From Granulosicoccus sp036478595 (GTDB taxonomy: Bacteria; Pseudomonadota; Gammaproteobacteria; Granulosicoccales; Granulosicoccaceae): a stretch of DNA of 64,000 bases. How positions within the stretch are numbered: the first letter of the stretch is position 1; every line of letters starts with the position of its first letter. Both the position numbers and the translations under genes were made by a program. The DNA is taken from contig JAZGEF010000039.1 of assembly GCA_036478595.1 (NCBI GenBank), positions 62,001 to 126,000 of the forward strand, given 5' to 3'. Below the pieces are notes generated by a model. That model had not been told where the DNA came from, did not search any database, and was given only the letters and a program-made list of their open reading frames with translations. Of the stretch, positions 36,293 through 45,256 are shown piece by piece.

Positions 36293-36895
36293 ATGTCGCC
36301 AGATTCCGGAACATCGCAAGATACCAGGCAATATAGCAAAAAAAGGCAGATGCTTCGTGTGGCCACCAAGTTGATGGTCGCAGTTGGTGTGCTTGCATTT
36401 GTTGGATTGCTGATATCGAGTCTGTCCAGTTCTGAATCAGTTTCAACTGATCTTCCGTCTATGCTAGTTGATACCAGTGGTATAGACCATGGACAAGTTG
36501 AGTATACGGTGTGGCATGGTCGTCCGATATTGATCTACAGGCGAACCGTTGATGATCGGCAAGTGCTGCGGCATGTGACTCGAAACCTGGTGGATGCTGA
36601 GTCCAAACATTCCATTCAGCCTGATTTTCCCAATCTGCCGCTACGCTCGTTATCACCTGAGTGGTTCGTGGCATTTAGTAGTGGCACTGATATGGGGTGT
36701 CCGATTGAGCTGCATGCTGCGAGCACAGAGCCGTCTGGTGAGCTAGTGGCGGGTCGTTTTAGCGACACCTGTAGGGGGTCGTCCTATGATTTGGCAGGCA
36801 GGGTGTATTCGGATCAGCCGGCAACTAAGAATCTAGCGGTGCCGCCGTACTCAATTAAGCCCGATGGCAACATATTGTTGGGCGGAGTGTTGTAG
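36293..36895 (+). CDS. Rieske-fold membrane-anchored protein lacking the Fe-S ligands
   Basis: A 200-residue protein with one N-terminal membrane segment (residues about 23-45), the topology of a bc1 Rieske subunit. The C-terminal half reads like PetA: GTDMGC (131-136), DTCRGSSYDLAGRVYS (158-173) and LAVPPYSI (181-188). In true Rieske proteins these positions are CTHLGC and CPCHGS. Here all four cluster ligands are replaced (Gly131, Asp133, Asp158, Arg161), while the disulfide cysteines (Cys136, Cys160) remain. It should fold but not bind a [2Fe-2S] cluster. The start may be TTG or GTG just upstream of the listed position; the role is unknown. Confidence 0.8.
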   Translation: MSPDSGTSQDTRQYSKKRQMLRVATKLMVAVGVLAFVGLLISSLSSSESVSTDLPSMLVDTSGIDHGQVEYTVWHGRPILIYRRTVDDRQVLRHVTRNLVDAESKHSIQPDFPNLPLRSLSPEWFVAFSSGTDMGCPIELHAASTEPSGELVAGRFSDTCRGSSYDLAGRVYSDQPATKNLAVPPYSIKPDGNILLGGVL

Positions 36896-36914
36896 CGGTT
36901 TTAGTGTGCCATTA

Positions 36915-37145
36915 TTAATAATGAGGCGGCACTTCATCGTCAATGCTCGGAATTGACTGCGTTTCACTAGTTGGAGCCCCGCTAGTTTGTGCCAAGCGTT
37001 TTTCCAGCTGGGCATAGGCTGCTTCCAGTTGTTTGATTTCGCGGTATTGAGTGAGCACAACCTCATTTAGCTGGTGTAGGGTCATTTCCATCTCCATGAG
37101 CTTGAGTTCGACCTGTTGCAGTCGTGTTGGATCGGAATCAGTCAT
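36915..37145 (-). CDS. slyX: SlyX family protein
   Basis: A 76-residue coiled-coil protein: residues 8-52 are heptad-like (VELKLMEMEMTLHQLNEVVL), and the end PPHY is typical of SlyX. The function is unknown despite wide conservation. Convergent with the Rieske-like gene (19 bases apart) and divergent from gatC. Confidence 0.92.
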   Translation of the reverse strand: MTDSDPTRLQQVELKLMEMEMTLHQLNEVVLTQYREIKQLEAAYAQLEKRLAQTSGAPTSETQSIPSIDDEVPPHY

Positions 37146-37273
37146 AATAGGGAGCTACGCAGCGAGGCAGGGTGCATTATGCTAAATTTTCGCTGTGTCA
37201 GTGTATTTAAGACGCGAACTATTTTTAGCAGGAATGATGCAAATATGAACCAGATACGAGGTTTGAGACGATA

Positions 37274-37561
37274 GTGGCTCTGAAAGAACAAGATATCAAA
37301 GACATCGCACACCTGGCGCGTCTGGGGCTGGACGATTCTGCTCTGGCACCGCTCGCGGCCGATTTGTCCACCGTGCTCAATTTGGTTGAGCAAATGAATT
37401 CGATTAACACCGACGGCGTTGAGCCCATGGCGCACCCGGGTAATGCCGTTTTACGATTGCGCGACGATAACATCACCGAGCCAGACCAACGAGAGAAGCT
37501 GCAAAAAGCGGCGCCCTCTACGGAAGCTGGCTACTTTCTCGTGCCACGCGTAGTTGAATGA
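37274..37561 (+). CDS. gatC: Aspartyl/glutamyl-tRNA(Asn/Gln) amidotransferase subunit C
   Basis: A 95-residue GatC, which stabilises the GatA-GatB interface. The sequence has DIAHLARLGLD, VEPMAHPGNAVLRLRDD and a terminal GYFLVPRVVE. The GTG start opens the gatCAB operon. The presence of the complex implies indirect charging of tRNA-Gln and/or tRNA-Asn in this organism. Confidence 0.96.
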   Translation: MALKEQDIKDIAHLARLGLDDSALAPLAADLSTVLNLVEQMNSINTDGVEPMAHPGNAVLRLRDDNITEPDQREKLQKAAPSTEAGYFLVPRVVE

Positions 37562-37564
37562 TCC

Positions 37565-39025
37565 ATGGATATCCATACTAAATCGCTAGCCGAGCAGGCC
37601 GAGTTACTTAAGCAACGCAAGGTGTCTAGTGTTGAGCTATGCCAGCACTATCTTGATCGTATTGAGCGGCTCGATAATCAGTTTAATAGTGTGATCACCA
37701 TTGATGCTGAACGAGCCATAGCGGCTGCAAAGCGCTCTGATGAAAAGCTAGCCAAAGGTGAGGGTGAGCCTTTACAAGGCTTGCCGTTAATACACAAAGA
37801 TATTTTCTGTACCGACGGCGTGTTAACTACATGCGGTTCACGCATGCTAGAAAATTTTACTGCGCCTTATGATGCAACCGTTGTACAGCGCCTACAAAAC
37901 CAAGGCATGGTTATGTTAGCCAAAGCTAATATGGATGAATTCGCGATGGGCTCATCCAATGAGAACAGCTACTTTGGTAATGTTGTTAACCCGTGGAAGG
38001 CGGGCACTGTGCCGGGTGGTTCGTCAGGAGGAAGTGCGGCTGCTGTAGCAGCTAGATTAGCACCGGTAGCAACCGGCACGGATACGGGTGGTTCAATTAG
38101 GCAGCCCGCGGCGTTTTGCGGCCTCAGTGGTATCAAACCAACCTATGGCCGTGTCTCGCGTTACGGCATGATTGCGTTTGCCTCCAGCCTTGATCAAGCT
38201 GGCCCGTTGGCAACAACCGCTAAAGACTGCGCCATAATGTTACAAGCAATGGCAGGTTTTGACGCGCGCGATAGCACTAGTAGTGATCAAGCCGTCCCCA
38301 GTTATACCGCTGGTCTTGACCAATCGCTTGAGGGTTTAAAAATTGGTGTGCCCACAGAGTATTTTGCCGAAGGCCTAGATGCGTCAGTAGCTCAGGCGGT
38401 AGAGCAGGCGATAGAAGAGTTTAAAAAAGCCGGTGCGCGCATTAAATCAGTGTCCTTACCTAATCAAGGTTTGTGCATACCGGCTTATTACGTGGTGGCG
38501 CCAGCAGAGGCTTCGAGTAACTTGTCGCGTTTTGATGGCGTTCGTTTTGGTCATCGGTGCGACAACCCTGTTGATCTTGAAGATCTTTACAAGCGCTCTC
38601 GGGCTGAAGGCTTTGGTGATGAAGTTAAGCGCCGAATATTAATTGGTGCCTACACTTTATCTGCAGGCTTTTATGACGCGTATTACCTCAAAGCCTTGCA
38701 GGTAAGGCGCTTGATTAGCGATGATTTTCAGAAAGCTTTTAATGATGTTGATGTGATCTTGGGGCCTACTACACCCACCGCTGCATTTGCAATGGGTGAC
38801 AAAACAGATGATCCCGTATCGATGTATCTAAACGACCTCTATACAGTGTCAGCCAATCTCTCAGGCTTGCCAGCGATGTCTATTCCTTGCGGATTTACTG
38901 ATGGGCTGCCGGTTGGCTTGCAACTGGTGACCAACCATTTTGAAGAAGCTCATTTATTGCAAGTTGCTCATCAGTATCAGCAAATCACTGACTGGCACAC
39001 TCGTGCGCCGGAAGGATTGGACTAA
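37565..39025 (+). CDS. gatA: Aspartyl/glutamyl-tRNA(Asn/Gln) amidotransferase subunit A
   Basis: A 486-residue amidase-signature enzyme that releases ammonia from glutamine. The Ser-cisSer-Lys triad lies in LIHKDIF and VPGGSSGGSAAAVAA with TDTGGSIRQPA. Close to the gatC stop (3 bases). gatB starts 4 bases after its stop. Confidence 0.98.
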   Translation: MDIHTKSLAEQAELLKQRKVSSVELCQHYLDRIERLDNQFNSVITIDAERAIAAAKRSDEKLAKGEGEPLQGLPLIHKDIFCTDGVLTTCGSRMLENFTAPYDATVVQRLQNQGMVMLAKANMDEFAMGSSNENSYFGNVVNPWKAGTVPGGSSGGSAAAVAARLAPVATGTDTGGSIRQPAAFCGLSGIKPTYGRVSRYGMIAFASSLDQAGPLATTAKDCAIMLQAMAGFDARDSTSSDQAVPSYTAGLDQSLEGLKIGVPTEYFAEGLDASVAQAVEQAIEEFKKAGARIKSVSLPNQGLCIPAYYVVAPAEASSNLSRFDGVRFGHRCDNPVDLEDLYKRSRAEGFGDEVKRRILIGAYTLSAGFYDAYYLKALQVRRLISDDFQKAFNDVDVILGPTTPTAAFAMGDKTDDPVSMYLNDLYTVSANLSGLPAMSIPCGFTDGLPVGLQLVTNHFEEAHLLQVAHQYQQITDWHTRAPEGLD

Positions 39026-39029
39026 GGTT

Positions 39030-40511
39030 ATGGCTTGGGAAACAGTTATCGGGCTTGAGATTCATGCTCAGTTGTCTACAAACACCAAAATATTCTCTGG
39101 TGCATCAACGGCGTTTGGCGCAGAACCTAACACCCAGGCCTGCGCGGTAGATCTAGGCTTGCCTGGTGTATTGCCGGTAGTCAATGCAGAAGTTGTGCGT
39201 TTAGCCGTTCGCTTTGCCTTGGCCACAAATTCAAGCATTGCTGAACGTTCGCAATTTGCACGCAAAAATTATTTTTATCCTGATTTACCCAAGGGATATC
39301 AAATATCACAAATGGCACTGCCAATAGTGGGGCCGGGTGAGATGACTATCTTCGACGGTGAAGATAATCAAAAAACAATTCGCATTACTCGCGCGCACCT
39401 TGAAGAGGATGCGGGTAAGTCGGTGCACGATCTATTTGCTGGGCAAACCGGTATTGATTTAAACCGAGCAGGCACGCCGCTACTCGAGATTGTCTCCGAG
39501 CCGGATTTGCGCTCGGCGGTTGAAGCTGTCGCTTACGCCAAAAAGATGCATGCCTTAGTGCGTTACATTGATATTTGCGACGGTAATATGCAAGAAGGCT
39601 CTTTTCGGTGCGATGCCAATGTGTCGATACGTGAGAAAGGTAGTGATGTACTGGGCACTCGATCTGAAATTAAAAACTTAAACTCCTTCCGTTTTTTAGA
39701 GCGCGCGATTGATTTTGAAGTGGAACGACAAATCGATGTGCTGGAAGGTGGCGGGGAAGTGATGCAAGAGACTCGGCTCTACGATGCTGACCGAGACGAG
39801 ACTCGATCGATGCGTAGCAAGGAAGAAGCATTCGACTATCGCTACTTTTCTGACCCTGACTTACCTCCGTTATTGGTCGAGCAGAGCTTTATCGAGCAAG
39901 TGCGGGCGAACATGCCTGAGCTGCCAGCAGTGCGCACACAGCGTTTTGTTAGCGAGTTCGAGCTCTCAGAAGCGGATGCCAACACATTAACCTGCGAGCG
40001 TCCAACGGCCGATTATTTTGAAGCCACGCTGGCAGCCAGCAAATCGGCCAAAAACGAGTCCGCTAAAAACGACCCGGCTAAAAAAATGGTCACACCACGA
40101 TTAGCAGCCACTTGGGTGATGGGTGAAGTATTCTCCAGGCTTAACAACGATGGCCTGACGCTGGAGCAGTCGCCGGTTGATGCCTCAGCACTGGCAGGAT
40201 TGTTATTGCGCATCCAAGACAACACAATCTCTGGAAAAATCGCTAAATCTGTATTGGACAGCATGTGGGAATCAGGTGATTCTGCTGATAAGATCATTGC
40301 AGATAAAGGCTTACAGCAGATCACCGATACCGGCGCAATTGAAGCGATGATTGATGAAGTAATCGCCAATAACCCTGAGCAATTGGCCGAATATCGAGCA
40401 GGTAAGGACAAGCTCATTTCGTACTTTATTGGAGCGGTGATGAAGGTTTCAAAAGGCAAGGCCAATCCGGGTGAGTTAAATAAGCTGCTCAAACCTAAGC
40501 TTGATGGCTAG
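39030..40511 (+). CDS. gatB: Aspartyl/glutamyl-tRNA(Asn/Gln) amidotransferase subunit B
   Basis: GatB binds the misacylated tRNA and activates its side chain. From ATG 39030 the product is 493 residues, starting WETVIGLEIHAQL as in the family; the frame open back to 38940 is inside gatA. The catalytic domain (with FARKNYFYPDLPKGYQISQ) is followed by the helical and YqeY-like tail domains. A lysine/alanine/serine-rich insertion of about 16 residues (SKSAKNESAKNDPAKKM) sits ahead of the tail domain, where relatives have a short loop. Confidence 0.97.
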   Translation: MAWETVIGLEIHAQLSTNTKIFSGASTAFGAEPNTQACAVDLGLPGVLPVVNAEVVRLAVRFALATNSSIAERSQFARKNYFYPDLPKGYQISQMALPIVGPGEMTIFDGEDNQKTIRITRAHLEEDAGKSVHDLFAGQTGIDLNRAGTPLLEIVSEPDLRSAVEAVAYAKKMHALVRYIDICDGNMQEGSFRCDANVSIREKGSDVLGTRSEIKNLNSFRFLERAIDFEVERQIDVLEGGGEVMQETRLYDADRDETRSMRSKEEAFDYRYFSDPDLPPLLVEQSFIEQVRANMPELPAVRTQRFVSEFELSEADANTLTCERPTADYFEATLAASKSAKNESAKNDPAKKMVTPRLAATWVMGEVFSRLNNDGLTLEQSPVDASALAGLLLRIQDNTISGKIAKSVLDSMWESGDSADKIIADKGLQQITDTGAIEAMIDEVIANNPEQLAEYRAGKDKLISYFIGAVMKVSKGKANPGELNKLLKPKLDG

Positions 40512-40578
40512 GCGTTAACCATAAGCGCTCAATTTTTACTGGGTGCTACACTTGTATTATTAATTGTGGAGATAAACG

Positions 40579-40908
40579 ATGGCCTTGACGATTCAAAAAA
40601 TAGTAATCCGTAGCTTGGCTGCTGTTGCGCTGGCCCTGTCTTTGGTAGCGTGCGATACCGTCCCACTTGATCAACCTGTTTTCGGCGGTTCGGCAACTTC
40701 GGATACACCACTTGTAGCCCAGGTGCAACAAGCACTTAAAAACAACCCGGAAACAGCGCGGCTTAGATTGAAAGTGACGTCTGCTGAAGATGTCATCATT
40801 TTACGTGGCACGGTTGAAAGTGATTCACAGAGTAATACTGCAGAGCGGGTTGCGGGTAGCGTGCCAGGCGTTAGAATCGTTAGCAATCACCTTTATGCAT
40901 CTAACTAG
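40579..40908 (+). CDS. BON-domain lipoprotein
   Basis: A 109-residue lipoprotein: lipobox LVAC with Cys25, then a single BON domain (TPLVAQVQQALKNNPETARL, VIILRGTVESDSQSNTAERV, GVRIVSNHLYA). BON domains are thought to bind phospholipid; OsmY and DolP carry two, whereas this has one. The ATG has GGAGA about 7 bases upstream. The residue after the cysteine is Asp, which in E. coli would retain a lipoprotein in the inner membrane. Confidence 0.88.
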   Translation: MALTIQKIVIRSLAAVALALSLVACDTVPLDQPVFGGSATSDTPLVAQVQQALKNNPETARLRLKVTSAEDVIILRGTVESDSQSNTAERVAGSVPGVRIVSNHLYASN

Positions 40909-40922
40909 TTTTAAGCAAACTT

Positions 40923-41837
40923 TTGCCCCTACGTCAGCTAGGCAAGCATGGTAGATGGGTCTTGCCATTTGGTTTGATCCTCGGGTTTGTATTACCAGGC
41001 CCAGCCAATTTTATTGCCGCTTGGATCCCCTATTTAATCGCAATAATTTTGTTAATCGCGTGTTTACAAATCAAGCAAGCGATTGATATGCATAAGCTGT
41101 TTGCCCTAGACACTCTAAAATGGGTGCTCGCCTTTCAGTTGTTATTGCCTATTGTTGTTTGGTTAGTACTCTCGGTGTTGGGTGTAGCGCCCCACTGGGT
41201 CGCACCGGCAGTATTGGTCGCTTCGGCTGCGCCTATTACTGGTGGGCCTAGTTTGGTGATCATGATTAAAGGCGATGCTGGCCAAGCATTAGATTTTTTA
41301 CTTATCGGTACGGTGCTGTTACCACTTACCTGCATACCCGGGCTGTTGCTAATAAACTCCAGCGGGAGCGCATACTTAGTTGCGCTAACAGCGCTTAAAT
41401 TACTGTTACTCATTGGAGCAGTGTTGTTGCTGGCAGCCCTGATTAGGCACCACTGGCATGGCTTAAATCGTTTCCGAGAAGATCAAACCCTGGATGGCTT
41501 AAGCGCCGTGGTAATGGCATTGGTAGTGGTCGGTTTGATGGCCGGGTTTCATGCAGAAGATCTGCAAAAAGTCGATGTGCTAACCACGCTGGCTTGGGCA
41601 ATCCTGATCAATTTTGTCTTTCAGCTATTGGGTTATCTAAGTGGCAAGCAGTTAAAGCTTAACCCCATTGCATCAGGTGTCTCGGCGGGTAACCGAAATA
41701 TTGCCTTGTTTCTCGCGGCTTTGCCGAGCGAAGATAGTGCACCCTTATTATTATTTATTGCCTGTTATCAAATACCCATGTATTTAACACCACTGTTAGG
41801 CAGTGTGTTTTACCCAAAAAATATTGAGCGATTCTAA
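40923..41837 (+). CDS. Bile acid:sodium symporter (BASS)-like membrane protein
   Basis: A 304-residue membrane protein with about nine to ten hydrophobic segments. LGVAPHWVAPAVLVASAAPITGGPSL and GVSAGNRNIALFLAALP resemble the two discontinuous helix-break regions of BASS-type transporters. The substrate is unknown. The only possible start ahead of the first membrane segment is TTG 40923. hslO begins immediately after the stop, so the two are co-transcribed. Confidence 0.72.
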   Translation: MPLRQLGKHGRWVLPFGLILGFVLPGPANFIAAWIPYLIAIILLIACLQIKQAIDMHKLFALDTLKWVLAFQLLLPIVVWLVLSVLGVAPHWVAPAVLVASAAPITGGPSLVIMIKGDAGQALDFLLIGTVLLPLTCIPGLLLINSSGSAYLVALTALKLLLLIGAVLLLAALIRHHWHGLNRFREDQTLDGLSAVVMALVVVGLMAGFHAEDLQKVDVLTTLAWAILINFVFQLLGYLSGKQLKLNPIASGVSAGNRNIALFLAALPSEDSAPLLLFIACYQIPMYLTPLLGSVFYPKNIERF

Positions 41838-42725
41838 ATGCGCGAACAAGATAAGCAAAATCGGTTTTTGATTGAGTCGTGCGACGTCAATGGTCAAATT
41901 GTTCAACTCGACCAATGCTGGAAGGATGCGCGAGCTAGGACGGATTACCCACCGACAATACAAACTGTATTGGGCGAAGCGTTTGTCGCAACTGTGCTGC
42001 TAGCAGCGATGTTAAAGATGGACGGCAAATGCACCCTGCAAGTGCGTGGCCCCGGGCCTGTTCATTTGTTGGTGGTGCAGGTCAATAGCGCAGGGGAATG
42101 CCGCGGCTTGGCTCGTTGGAAAGATGAACCTACCGCTTCTGATGTTAAAACCGTATTTGGTGAAGATGCCAATATGACGATCGCAATCGAATCGTCAGAT
42201 TATGCAGAACCCTATCAAGGCATTGTGCCGCTGGAGGGTGATACGCTCGCCGACGCCATAGGTTTTTACCTCAGTAACAGCCAGCAATTGCGTACGCAGT
42301 TAATCATGTCGGTCAATGCCGACACTGCCAGTGGTTTACTGTTGCAAAAATTGCCTAGCAGTGAGGCCCGTACGGAAGATGAAGATGGCTGGTCGCGCGC
42401 AAAACAGTTTGCTGCCACTGTTACCGATCAAGAACTAACAGAGCTCGGTGCGGAAGAGCTTCTGCGGCGAACGTTTTTTGAAGAAGAAGTCAGGGTATTT
42501 GATGCCACAGATGTGTCGTTCAAATGCGCTTGCTCGCGAGAGCGCACCGGCAATATGCTGATTGGTTTGGGTGAGGCTGAGATGAATGACATCCTGGCGG
42601 AGCGTGATGAGGTGGTCATCACCTGCGAGTTTTGTAATGCCCAATACCAATACGACTCAGTCGATATTGCGGCTTTATTTAAAGGCGCTGCGGACGAGAT
42701 CGACGGATCACAACAGATTCACTGA
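41838..42725 (+). CDS. hslO: Redox-regulated chaperone Hsp33
   Basis: A 295-residue Hsp33 holdase. The C-terminal zinc switch is intact: CAC in FKCACSRERTGNML and CEFC in VVITCEFCNAQYQYD, so it should be oxidatively activated. The N-terminal domain shows LQVRGPGPVHLLVVQ. The ATG abuts the transporter stop. Confidence 0.97.
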   Translation: MREQDKQNRFLIESCDVNGQIVQLDQCWKDARARTDYPPTIQTVLGEAFVATVLLAAMLKMDGKCTLQVRGPGPVHLLVVQVNSAGECRGLARWKDEPTASDVKTVFGEDANMTIAIESSDYAEPYQGIVPLEGDTLADAIGFYLSNSQQLRTQLIMSVNADTASGLLLQKLPSSEARTEDEDGWSRAKQFAATVTDQELTELGAEELLRRTFFEEEVRVFDATDVSFKCACSRERTGNMLIGLGEAEMNDILAERDEVVITCEFCNAQYQYDSVDIAALFKGAADEIDGSQQIH

Positions 42726-42873
42726 TGCGATAATACTGATTATATCAATATAAACAACAGCATACATATGTATTGTGCTTAGTAGATTACTAGGCGGTTG
42801 ATTAGCAATAAAGCCTATATTGGCTGTTTTCTTGCAGTTTTAACCGGCTTATCCGATCAACTATCTGCGCCCG

Positions 42874-45234
42874 GTGCTCGTGCTGTCAAAAAGCCTAAAA
42901 ATTACCCGCAACTGTGTCCGTGTTCCTATCCGCGCTTATCGTGGCGCCAGGAAGATACTTCTGCGCGCGCGCGCAATTGTCAGCGCAGGACTCTCCGGTG
43001 CTCGTAATGCGGGTGCTTATTCTGAACATATCAAGCGCTTTGGCAACCCCGGCGACCAGTTTGAAGATGCTGATGCGTTTATCGATGTGGCAAATGGAGT
43101 AAAACGCGCCAAAGCCATCGCATTTTATTTGCCACAGTTTCATCGCTTTGCTGAAAACGATGAGTGGTGGGGTGCAGGATTTTCAGAGTGGCGTAACGTA
43201 TCCAGAGCGGCTCCTCGCTTTGAAGGCCACTATCAACCTCGCATACCTCGTGATCTTGGCTTTTATGATTTAAGCCATGAGCAAACAATTAGAGAACAGG
43301 CCACGCTTGCCAATGCCAATGGCATTGACGCGTTCTGTTTTTACTATTATCGATTCGGCAATAAGCGCTTAATGGAAAAGCCGCTTGATTTGTTTGTTCA
43401 ATCTGACATTGATCAAGAGTTTTGCATCATGTGGGCAAATGAAAACTGGACCCGAACCTGGGATGGCGCTAACGATGTGCTGATCCAGCAGGGTTATTTG
43501 CAAGAAGACGAGGACGCCTTCATAGAAGATACGGCCTCTTACATGAAAGACGATCGCTATATCCGATTAAACGGCAAGCCTGTTTTTATTTTGTATCGCC
43601 CGGGTCTGTTACCTGATATGAAGACAACCTTGTTACGTTGGCGTAGCAAATGGAGAGCGGTGCTCGGTGTTGAGCCAGTAGTCATGATGGTGCAAGCGTT
43701 TGGTGAGGAAGATCCACGTGAATATGGGTTCGATGCTGCGGTTGAATTTCCACCACATAAAATTTGCGATTCAATGCCTCTGGCCAATGGCGAATTTAAG
43801 ATATTTGATCCAATATTCTCCGGAAAGATCCGCCACTACGAGGACGCAGTTAATCAATCGCTCAATGTGGCCAAACCTGATTACCCATTAATTAAGAGTG
43901 TGACCCCTAGTTGGGATAACGATGCCAGGCGCCAAGGCGCAGGTAGCGTGTTGCATGGTTCAACACCTGCGTTGTACGAGCGTTGGCTTAATGGCGTTAT
44001 CGATTATGCGCAGCAAAACCCGGTGGAGCAAGAATCACTCGTGTTTATAAACGCGTGGAATGAATGGGCAGAGGGTGCATATCTTGAGCCTGATGTTCAT
44101 TTTGGACATGCCTATTTAAACGCGAGCCGACGCGCTGTATACGGTATCGAAAAAGCCAAGCCAGTATTGTTGGTGGGGCACGATGCACACAAGCATGGTG
44201 CGCAAATGCTATTGCTTAACATTGCCACTGTGCTCAAGAAAAAACTCGGCCAAGACGTTGTAGTGTTGTTAAAAGATGGTGGTGCGCTAGTAGCAAACTA
44301 CCGCAAAGTAGCGCCAACCTATGTGCTCAGTGAACAAAAAAAGAGCTGGTTAGAGGGTTTTATCGACAATGGTAACTTTGATTACGCTGTAACCAACACC
44401 GCGGTAACGGGTGATTTGGTCCCTCAGCTTAAAGCTTGTGGGCTTAAAGTGAGTAGCTTGGTGCACGAAATGCCACACCTGATCTCTGACTATCAGCTCG
44501 AGGAGCACATAAAGGCGGTTGCAGAAAATTCTGATTTTACAGTGTTTGCGGCAAAGTCTGTACAAACGGGTTTTAACAGCTTTGTCGATGCAGCTGTTTC
44601 TCGCCAGATCATCAAGCCGCAGGGTAGTTATCAATCAGTCGAATTCGATCAGCTTGCACGCGAGCATTTACGTAAAAAACTGAATATCAGTATGGATCAA
44701 AAAATAATCATTAATGCAGGCTATGCAGACAAGCGCAAAGGCTTTGATCTGTTTGTACAAACCGCTGCACGCATCAGTATCGCGCTGCCCGACGTACTGT
44801 TTATGTGGGTAGGCTCAATTGATACGGACATGCAACGTTGGTTAAACCAAAGCTACGCGGCGACCCATCCTGTGCATCAGTGCCTAAAACTTGTAGGCTA
44901 TACGGAAAACATCGCGCCTTATTATTCAGCTGCAGATGTGTTTTTCTTAACATCGAGAGAAGACCCTTATCCAACTGTGGTACTTGAGGCAATGAATGCC
45001 GGTTTGCCAGTCGTCGTATTGAGAGGCAATACCGGTTTTGATGATCTGATGTTAGATTTTGGTTACATCGCTAATCAATCTGATACTGCTCTAATCGACG
45101 ACTGTCTATTTACCGCGATGGCAGAAGACAAAAACAGCAAGTCAAGCGAACGCGTAAACTACATTAGTGAGCATGCGCAGTTTGAAGATTATTGCGAGTG
45201 GTTAGTAGAGCTACCATTGAGCGAAGCCGCTTGA
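42874..45234 (+). CDS. WbsX-like (GH99-type) and GT4 glycosyltransferase fusion
   Basis: A 786-residue two-domain protein. Residues about 80-410 match WbsX-type proteins of O-antigen loci: AIAFYLPQFHRFAENDEWWG, MWANENWTRTWDG and FINAWNEWAEGAYLEPD. Residues about 428-780 form a GT-B glycosyltransferase of the GT4 type, with PVLLVGHDAHKHGAQML at its start and the donor-site EDPYPTVVLEAMNAGLPVVV near 695-714. No flippase, polymerase or sugar-nucleotide genes are nearby. The GTG start has no clear ribosome binding site. The first 75 residues are basic and unrecognised. The 148 bases upstream are AT-rich and hold no gene I can see. Confidence 0.85.
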   Translation: MLVLSKSLKITRNCVRVPIRAYRGARKILLRARAIVSAGLSGARNAGAYSEHIKRFGNPGDQFEDADAFIDVANGVKRAKAIAFYLPQFHRFAENDEWWGAGFSEWRNVSRAAPRFEGHYQPRIPRDLGFYDLSHEQTIREQATLANANGIDAFCFYYYRFGNKRLMEKPLDLFVQSDIDQEFCIMWANENWTRTWDGANDVLIQQGYLQEDEDAFIEDTASYMKDDRYIRLNGKPVFILYRPGLLPDMKTTLLRWRSKWRAVLGVEPVVMMVQAFGEEDPREYGFDAAVEFPPHKICDSMPLANGEFKIFDPIFSGKIRHYEDAVNQSLNVAKPDYPLIKSVTPSWDNDARRQGAGSVLHGSTPALYERWLNGVIDYAQQNPVEQESLVFINAWNEWAEGAYLEPDVHFGHAYLNASRRAVYGIEKAKPVLLVGHDAHKHGAQMLLLNIATVLKKKLGQDVVVLLKDGGALVANYRKVAPTYVLSEQKKSWLEGFIDNGNFDYAVTNTAVTGDLVPQLKACGLKVSSLVHEMPHLISDYQLEEHIKAVAENSDFTVFAAKSVQTGFNSFVDAAVSRQIIKPQGSYQSVEFDQLAREHLRKKLNISMDQKIIINAGYADKRKGFDLFVQTAARISIALPDVLFMWVGSIDTDMQRWLNQSYAATHPVHQCLKLVGYTENIAPYYSAADVFFLTSREDPYPTVVLEAMNAGLPVVVLRGNTGFDDLMLDFGYIANQSDTALIDDCLFTAMAEDKNSKSSERVNYISEHAQFEDYCEWLVELPLSEAA

Positions 45235-45256
45235 GTCAATCCGTTTGACATGTTGC

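Noticed and set aside
36293..36895. A functional Rieske iron-sulfur protein
   Set aside because: All four ligand positions are substituted, so cluster binding is not expected.
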